This document shows, one piece after another, positions 59,504-64,000 of a DNA stretch of 64,000 nucleotides. Position numbers and translations under genes: made by a program. The notes under the pieces were generated by a model that had not been told where the DNA came from, ran no database searches, and saw only the letters and a program-made list of their open reading frames with translations. This DNA comes from Staphylococcus sp. CAG:324 (lineage in GTDB: Bacteria > Bacillota_I > Bacilli_A > ML615J-28 > CAG-313), in the NCBI GenBank assembly GCA_000433035.1, contig FR890797.1, positions 1 through 64,000 on the forward strand, written 5' to 3'. The stretch's first letter is position 1; the number at the start of each line of letters is the position of its first letter.

Positions 59504-60595
59504 CTACTTTATTAAAATAATTTTTTCGATATTTTCCTTATTAAGCTTTGAACCAATTACGACAAATCTTCCAATAAAATCTTCTTTTCCCTCATTAATT
59601 TGATAATCACCAGAAACATAATCAAAATAATACCAATTATCATTATCACTGGCCCTCAAAATACCTTTAGCCCTTAAAACCAATCCACAAACATTTTCAT
59701 CCTTCAATGCATCCAAAATATGGGTAAGTTCTTCTTTAGAATAAGCCCTTACAGACTCAAAACCATAGGAAACAAATATTTCATCGGCATCATGATGATG
59801 CCCCTTTTCATCATGGTGATGGCAACAATGTTCATGCTCTTCATCATGGTCTTGGCAACAACATTCATGCTCCTCATCATAGTCTTGGCAACAACATTCA
59901 TGCTCCTCATCATGGTCTTGGCAACAATGTTCATGCTCTTCATCATGGTGATGGCAACAATGTTCCTGTTCTAAATTTTCTTTCATTTGTTCCGTAATCA
60001 GAGCATTTTTTTCTAATACTTCAAGCAATTTTTTTTCATCAGTATGAGGTAGATTTGCTAAAATGATATTGGCATGGGGATTTTTATTTTTTAAAAGATT
60101 ATAAACCTCTATAATTTTCTCATCCTCTAAATTTTCAACTTTGCTGATAATTATTGATTTTGCATCTTCAACTTGATTATTAAAAAATTCACCAAAATTT
60201 TTCATATAAATTTTACACTTTAATCCATCAACAACAGTAGCAACAATATTTAAAACTAAACCTAATTGCAAATTTTCAACTGCCTTGATGATATCTGAAA
60301 GTTTTCCAACACCTGATGGTTCAATAATAATTCTATCAGGATTGAACTTATTAATTACTTCTTCCATTGATTTTGAAAAATCACCGACAAGCGAACAACA
60401 AATACATCCAGAATTGATTTCTTTAATATCAATTCCGGCTTCTTTTAAAAAAGTACCATCAATTCCTATTTCACCAAATTCATTTTCAATCAATACAACT
60501 TTTTCGCCACTAAATCCCGCTTTGAAAAGTTGCTTAATTAAAGTTGTTTTTCCCGCACCTAAAAATCCTGAAATAATGTCTACTTTTATACTCAT
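59504..60595 (-). CDS. CobW/COG0523 GTPase with His/Cys-rich tandem-repeat loop
   Basis: G3E GTPases insert or deliver metals such as zinc. Walker A is GFLGAGKTTL (10-19), and the metal motif C64-x-C66-C67 lies in GCICCS. Between the G domain and the C-terminal CobW_C domain (YGFESVRAYSKEEL, GRFVVIGSKLN) is an insertion at about 211-271 with 18 His and 12 Cys. It is built from an 11-residue repeat such as HCCQDHDEEHE. Such a loop would store or capture zinc, nickel or a soft metal. ATG 60595 follows GGAGTAT. Confidence 0.92.
   Translation of the reverse strand: MSIKVDIISGFLGAGKTTLIKQLFKAGFSGEKVVLIENEFGEIGIDGTFLKEAGIDIKEINSGCICCSLVGDFSKSMEEVINKFNPDRIIIEPSGVGKLSDIIKAVENLQLGLVLNIVATVVDGLKCKIYMKNFGEFFNNQVEDAKSIIISKVENLEDEKIIEVYNLLKNKNPHANIILANLPHTDEKKLLEVLEKNALITEQMKENLEQEHCCHHHDEEHEHCCQDHDEEHECCCQDYDEEHECCCQDHDEEHEHCCHHHDEKGHHHDADEIFVSYGFESVRAYSKEELTHILDALKDENVCGLVLRAKGILRASDNDNWYYFDYVSGDYQINEGKEDFIGRFVVIGSKLNKENIEKIILIK
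59808..59972 (-). repeat. 33-bp tandem repeat within the CobW gene
   Basis: Units start at 59821, 59854, 59887 and 59920, with partial copies on both sides. Each differs from the next at only a few bases. The period of 33 bases keeps the frame and adds 11 residues per copy, so copy number can vary without breaking the protein. Confidence 0.9.
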
Positions 60596-60690
60596 AATTT
60601 TTATACTCCTTATTTTATTTTAGTCATATCATTTTTTATTATTATATCACAAAACCAAACCTAAATGTTAAATTTAACCTTAAAATTTAA

Positions 60691-60723
60691 AAATCTAAAC
60701 CGAATTGAATCGGTTTAGATTTT
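60691..60723 (-). terminator. Intrinsic terminator after the MscS gene
   Basis: Thirteen- to fourteen-base arms (AAATCTAAACCGA and TCGGTTTAGATTT) with a 6-base loop lie right before the stop codon end, with flanking T on the minus strand. Confidence 0.88.
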
Positions 60724-60724
60724 A

Positions 60725-61534
60725 TTATTTTGTATGAATATCAATTTGTTGATATGGTATAGTAATATTATTATCATCTAGTGCCTTATGAATATCTTTT
60801 TTTAAGTCATAATATACAGTCCAATAATCTTCATTTTTAACCCAAACTCTAGCAACAATAGTAACAGAACTGGCTGCTTGTGCACTCTCTTTTACAAAAG
60901 GTACAGGATCTTTTAGCACTAACTTGTGGGAAGAACAAACCTCTCCAATAACATGAATTGCAGTATTAACATTATCATCATAAGAAATGGAAAATTCTAA
61001 ATCAACTCTACGAAGTTCTTTTCTAGAATAATTTGTAATTACATCATTAGCTAAAACTCCATTGGGTATCATTATAACTTTATTATCTGGTGTAACCAAA
61101 TTTGTATGAAATATTTTAATCTCTTCAACAGTACCACTCACACCACTTGCTTCTATATAATCATCTAATTTGAATGGTCTTGTAAGGATAAGTACAATTC
61201 CACCTGCTAAATTTGACAAAGACCCTTGAATAGCAAGACCAATTGCTACACCTGCTGATGCCACTAAAGCAGCTAATCCTGCAGTATCAATACCAACAAC
61301 ACTTGCATAAACAATGACAAGAAAAATTCTAATTCCCCATAAGATGCAATTAAAAATTACAATAGTAATTAATTTGTCAGTTTTACCTCTTTTTAAAGTT
61401 CTTTTTTTAGTTTTATTTACTATCATTGTAGATAACCACCACAATAAAATAAACACTAAAGTACTAACTAAAACTTTTATGAAAATATTATTCCATAAAT
61501 TTGATATAAATTCTAAGATTTTATTCCAATCCAT
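60725..61534 (-). CDS. Small-conductance mechanosensitive channel, MscS family
   Basis: The 269-residue protein has three membrane helices, the third (pore) being GLAALVASAGVAIGLAIQGSL, followed by the conserved LSNLAGGIVLILTRPFKLDDYI segment. A cytosolic beta domain follows (GTVEEIKIFHTNLVTPDNK, VIMIPNGVLANDVITNYSR). It opens on membrane tension to relieve osmotic shock. It begins ten bases after cls and is probably cotranscribed with it. Confidence 0.95.
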   Translation of the reverse strand: MDWNKILEFISNLWNNIFIKVLVSTLVFILLWWLSTMIVNKTKKRTLKRGKTDKLITIVIFNCILWGIRIFLVIVYASVVGIDTAGLAALVASAGVAIGLAIQGSLSNLAGGIVLILTRPFKLDDYIEASGVSGTVEEIKIFHTNLVTPDNKVIMIPNGVLANDVITNYSRKELRRVDLEFSISYDDNVNTAIHVIGEVCSSHKLVLKDPVPFVKESAQAASSVTIVARVWVKNEDYWTVYYDLKKDIHKALDDNNITIPYQQIDIHTK

Positions 61535-61543
61535 TTTTTCCTC

Positions 61544-63064
61544 CTACATTAGTGGTGAAAAAATACTTATAATTCTAGAAATTATAATTTCATGCCACTT
61601 TAATTTAAATTCTTTTGGATTTATATTAATTGATTCTTTTAAAATTTCCTCAAAATCTTCTTTGATTTCTGCAATAGACTCAGTATGATACATCCATATG
61701 CCACATTCATAATGATGTACTAAACTACGATAATCCAAATTAATCGTTCCTACTACTGCAATTTCATCATCAACTAAAAAATTTTTAGTATGTAAAAAAC
61801 CCAATTTATATTCGTATATCTTGACTCCCTGCTTCAACAAATCTTTATAATTAGACCTTGTCAAAATAAAAATTATTTTTTTATCAGGTATATGTGGTGT
61901 AAATATTTTCACATCTACTCCACGTTTAGCAGCCATAATAAGTGCATTTTTTGTTAGTGAATCTATAATTAAATATGGTGTAGCAATATAGATACTTTTT
62001 TTTGCTTGATTAATCATATTTAAATAAACATTTTCACCTATTAAATCAGGAAATATAGGATTTGGTCCATCACAATATGGTTGAACATACCCACTAGATT
62101 GATAATTGCTTATTTCAATATTGGTATATTTTCCATAATCTTCTTCTTTTCTAATTTGCAAATCAAAAAGTTGTAAGAAAAAAACTGTTAATTGCCTTAC
62201 TGCATCACCTTCAAGACGAATAGTTGAATCTTTCCAATAGCCATACTTTTCAACAATATTGATATATTCATCAGCAAAATTGATTCCACCAACATATCCT
62301 ATTTTACCATCAATGATTGTTATTTTTCTGTGATCACGATTATTATGAACGGCTGTAACAAATGGTAAAAATGGTCCGAACTTAACACAATTGATTCCCA
62401 TTGCACGAATTTCCTTATAAAAATGAGTATGAACTTTAGAAATGGTTCCTATATCATCATACATAAGTCTAACTTCTACACCATTTTTAACTTTTTCTTT
62501 TAAGATTTCAAGAATAGTATCTAACATCAAACCTTTTTCAATAATAAAATATTCAAGAAAAATAAAATGTTCAGCTTTTTTTAAATCTTCTATATAGCGT
62601 GGAAAAAATTTTTCACCACAGTTAAAATATTTAGTTGTTGTATTCTGAAATAAACCACTATTACAAGTGTTGTAAATATATCTAGACTGTCCTTGGTAAT
62701 CACCCAATTTACTATCTTCTACTTCATAATTTTCTATAGAACTTTGTAAATCAATAAATAATTTTTCATAAAATTTTATAAATTTTTTCCGAACAACATT
62801 TCTTGAAAATAATAAATAAATGATTATTCCTGCAATTGGCACAAGCATGATTACTGCAAGCCATGGCATTTTCAAATCCGCTGGCATATCACGATTTACC
62901 AAATCAATAATTAATGCTATTTCAATCGTTTTTGTTATAATTGGCATCCAGATAAAAAGTGAATCTAAATACAATAACCCATAAATAATAAGTAATACTT
63001 GCAAAATAATAATTGTTGCTGTTATTGTCATTCTACTAAAAAGAAATTTGAAAACTTTTTTCAT
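61544..63064 (-). CDS. cls: Cardiolipin synthase
   Basis: This phospholipase-D-type enzyme joins two phosphatidylglycerols. Two N-terminal membrane helices are followed by two HKD motifs: HNNRDHRKITIIDGKIGYVGG and LHTKNFLVDDEIAVVGTINLD. YIATPYLIID is also conserved. Length 506 is typical. The start ATG is at 63064 with no strong ribosome site (TAGGAAAAAAT). Confidence 0.95.
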   Translation of the reverse strand: MKKVFKFLFSRMTITATIIILQVLLIIYGLLYLDSLFIWMPIITKTIEIALIIDLVNRDMPADLKMPWLAVIMLVPIAGIIIYLLFSRNVVRKKFIKFYEKLFIDLQSSIENYEVEDSKLGDYQGQSRYIYNTCNSGLFQNTTTKYFNCGEKFFPRYIEDLKKAEHFIFLEYFIIEKGLMLDTILEILKEKVKNGVEVRLMYDDIGTISKVHTHFYKEIRAMGINCVKFGPFLPFVTAVHNNRDHRKITIIDGKIGYVGGINFADEYINIVEKYGYWKDSTIRLEGDAVRQLTVFFLQLFDLQIRKEEDYGKYTNIEISNYQSSGYVQPYCDGPNPIFPDLIGENVYLNMINQAKKSIYIATPYLIIDSLTKNALIMAAKRGVDVKIFTPHIPDKKIIFILTRSNYKDLLKQGVKIYEYKLGFLHTKNFLVDDEIAVVGTINLDYRSLVHHYECGIWMYHTESIAEIKEDFEEILKESININPKEFKLKWHEIIISRIISIFSPLM

Positions 63065-63188
63065 ATTTTTTCCTACCTATTGGATAAATTTGTTGTTTCT
63101 AATATTTCAATTCCTTCTATAATCATTATAGTATTATATCATATTAAGAAATAAATTCCAAGAAAAAAAACTTTTTATCAAAAATAAA

Positions 63189-63225
63189 AAAGTTTAATCT
63201 TGATAAAATATCAAAATCAAACTTT
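63189..63225 (-). terminator. Imperfect hairpin after the sigma-factor gene
   Basis: Sixteen-base arms around AAAGTTTAATCTTGAT and ATCAAAATCAAACTTT pair with two mismatches. It lies about 67 bases past the sigma gene's stop, in the 227-base gap before cls, which otherwise holds no gene. Confidence 0.4.
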
Positions 63226-63291
63226 ATAACTAATTTTTTTAATCCTATTGACAAAATAAACCATGTCTATTTATTTTCTACTATAATTCTA

Positions 63292-64000
63292 TCATTCTAC
63301 TTTTTTAATAAATTCTTTCATTTTATTGATTGCCACTTTTTCTATAATTTGTGCTCTTTGCCTCGATATTGAAAATTTGTTAGCAACTTCACTGAAAGAA
63401 TGAAATACACCATCATCATAACCATAACGGTATTTAATAATTTGACCTTCTCGTGGAGATAAAGAATTGAGAGCTAAAATAATTAATTCATTTTTTTCAT
63501 CATTTAAAACGGCTTCTTGAGGTGTATCGTCATCATCCTTAATAATTTCAATCCCACTAGTCTCTTTATCAAAATCAAGAATCTTATCAAGCGATGCTAC
63601 ATTAGATATGTCAAATAACATTCTTAATTCGGATGCTTCTACACCCATTTTAGTTGCCACTTCTTCAAAACTTACATTTCTTTTTAATAATGATACCATT
63701 TTTTCTTCTGTTTCAAAAAATTGTTTTTTTAATTCAGTTGCATTAGTAGGTTGTTCGATATTACATAATGCTTTATGAATACCTTTACTGATACTTTGTT
63801 TAATCCAATAACTTGCATATGAAGAAAACTTAATCCCTTTTTGATAATCAAAATGATCAACAGCCTTGGATAGACCAATCATTCCAAGTTGAACTATATC
63901 ATCATTAGAAAGCGTACTAACAGGATAATATTTTTTAGCAATACTATAGACCAATTTAATATTAGCCTTTATCATGATTGTTTGAACATCTTCTCGAAGA
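63292..64000 (-). CDS. Sigma-70 family RNA polymerase sigma factor, 5' end beyond the window
   Basis: The frame stays open to the right edge (LREDVQTIMIKANIKLVYSI before the first ATG at 63975), so the start is outside. Region 2 is clear (LVYSIAKKYYPVSTLSNDDI, GMIGLSKAVDHFDYQKG, FSSYASYWIKQSISKGIHK). A divergent region 3 (SFEEVATKMGVEASELRMLF) and complete region 4 (LSPREGQIIKYRYGYDDG, SFSEVANKFSISRQRAQIIE) follow. The 2.4-3.0 boundary NIEQPTNATE differs from the RpoD TIRIPVHM pattern, so it is probably an alternative sigma rather than the housekeeping one. Confidence 0.88.
   Translation of the reverse strand, partial: LREDVQTIMIKANIKLVYSIAKKYYPVSTLSNDDIVQLGMIGLSKAVDHFDYQKGIKFSSYASYWIKQSISKGIHKALCNIEQPTNATELKKQFFETEEKMVSLLKRNVSFEEVATKMGVEASELRMLFDISNVASLDKILDFDKETSGIEIIKDDDDTPQEAVLNDEKNELIILALNSLSPREGQIIKYRYGYDDGVFHSFSEVANKFSISRQRAQIIEKVAINKMKEFIKKVE

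Noticed and set aside
59808..59972. Possible CRISPR-like array
   Set aside because: Units are contiguous without spacers, lie inside a coding frame and have a period of exactly 11 codons.
59720..59974. Plus-strand hydrophobic frame of 84 codons opposite the CobW repeat, and a second minus-strand frame through it
   Set aside because: Both are by-products of a 33-base repeat, which keeps all frames open; neither has a ribosome site, and the CobW frame is strongly conserved.
1..64000. tRNA, rRNA, CRISPR array or replication origin
   Set aside because: No cloverleaf, rRNA segment, regular repeat-spacer pattern or DnaA-box cluster was recognised by eye; a covariance search would be decisive.

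Overview
The window is an AT-rich stretch of chromosome from an endospore-forming low-GC Bacillota. The evidence is spo0A, spoIVB, spoIVA, a spoIIA operon with spoVA genes, a DacF-type carboxypeptidase, and Firmicutes gene orders (nusB-xseA-xseB-dxs-recN-spoIVB-spo0A; phoH-ybeY-cdd-era-yqzL-recO; mutS2-trx next to rnhC). Compared with Bacillus subtilis several genes are missing inside these blocks: folD, ispA, yqxC and ahrC in the first, dgkA in the second, spoVAA/AB in the third. That suggests a streamlined Bacilli or Erysipelotrichia-like lineage, but the species cannot be named from the sequence alone. Nearly all genes lie on the minus strand.

Layout. 1-571: an IS3-family element cut by the window edge. 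604-9019: HU, spoIVA, a DUF402 nucleotide phosphatase, Fic, thioredoxin, mutS2, rnhC (+) and rluD. 9000-14717: lspA, a PDZ/Lon-like protease, dCMP deaminase, aspS under a T-box, and dinB. 14698-24149: a small membrane protein, spo0A, spoIVB, recN, dxs, xseB, xseA, nusB and a degenerate esterase-like lipoprotein. 24247-33176: a 50-residue acidic ORF, trmL, a MATE pump, rarA (+), a degenerate SpoIIIE/FtsK-like protein, rpmG, Fe-alcohol dehydrogenase, an FNT channel, cyclophilin, recO and yqzL. 33251-39858: era, cdd, ybeY, phoH, a YhbD regulator with a bactofilin (+), an unknown protein and RNase J. 39928-45568: spoVAF, E, D, C, then sigF (truncated), spoIIAB, spoIIAA and dacF. 45641-53395: lipid kinase, aldo/keto reductase, asnA (+), CDF transporter (+), flavin reductase, MgtC and pullulanase. 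53414-57348: a compact run of membrane proteins around a LytTR regulator and a radical SAM enzyme. 57440-64000: DUF523, DUF2225, two COG0523 GTPases (one with a His/Cys tandem repeat), an MscS channel, cardiolipin synthase and a sigma-70 factor running off the window.

The strongest unusual signals are (1) the sigF position holding a 97-codon protein with sigma region 2 only, between an intact spoIIAB and a terminator; (2) a full-length SpoIIIE/FtsK relative that has lost its Walker motifs and its DNA-reading domain; (3) a lipoprotein shaped like a sialate O-acetylesterase without its catalytic Ser and His; (4) Spo0A with Glu-Ser in place of the usual Asp-Asp metal pocket; and (5) a recently expanded 33-bp repeat encoding a metal-binding loop in a CobW protein. 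Points 1, 2 and 4 together suggest that sporulation machinery in this lineage is either being rewired or decaying.

All calls rest on reading the sequence and on recalled family motifs; no database search was run.
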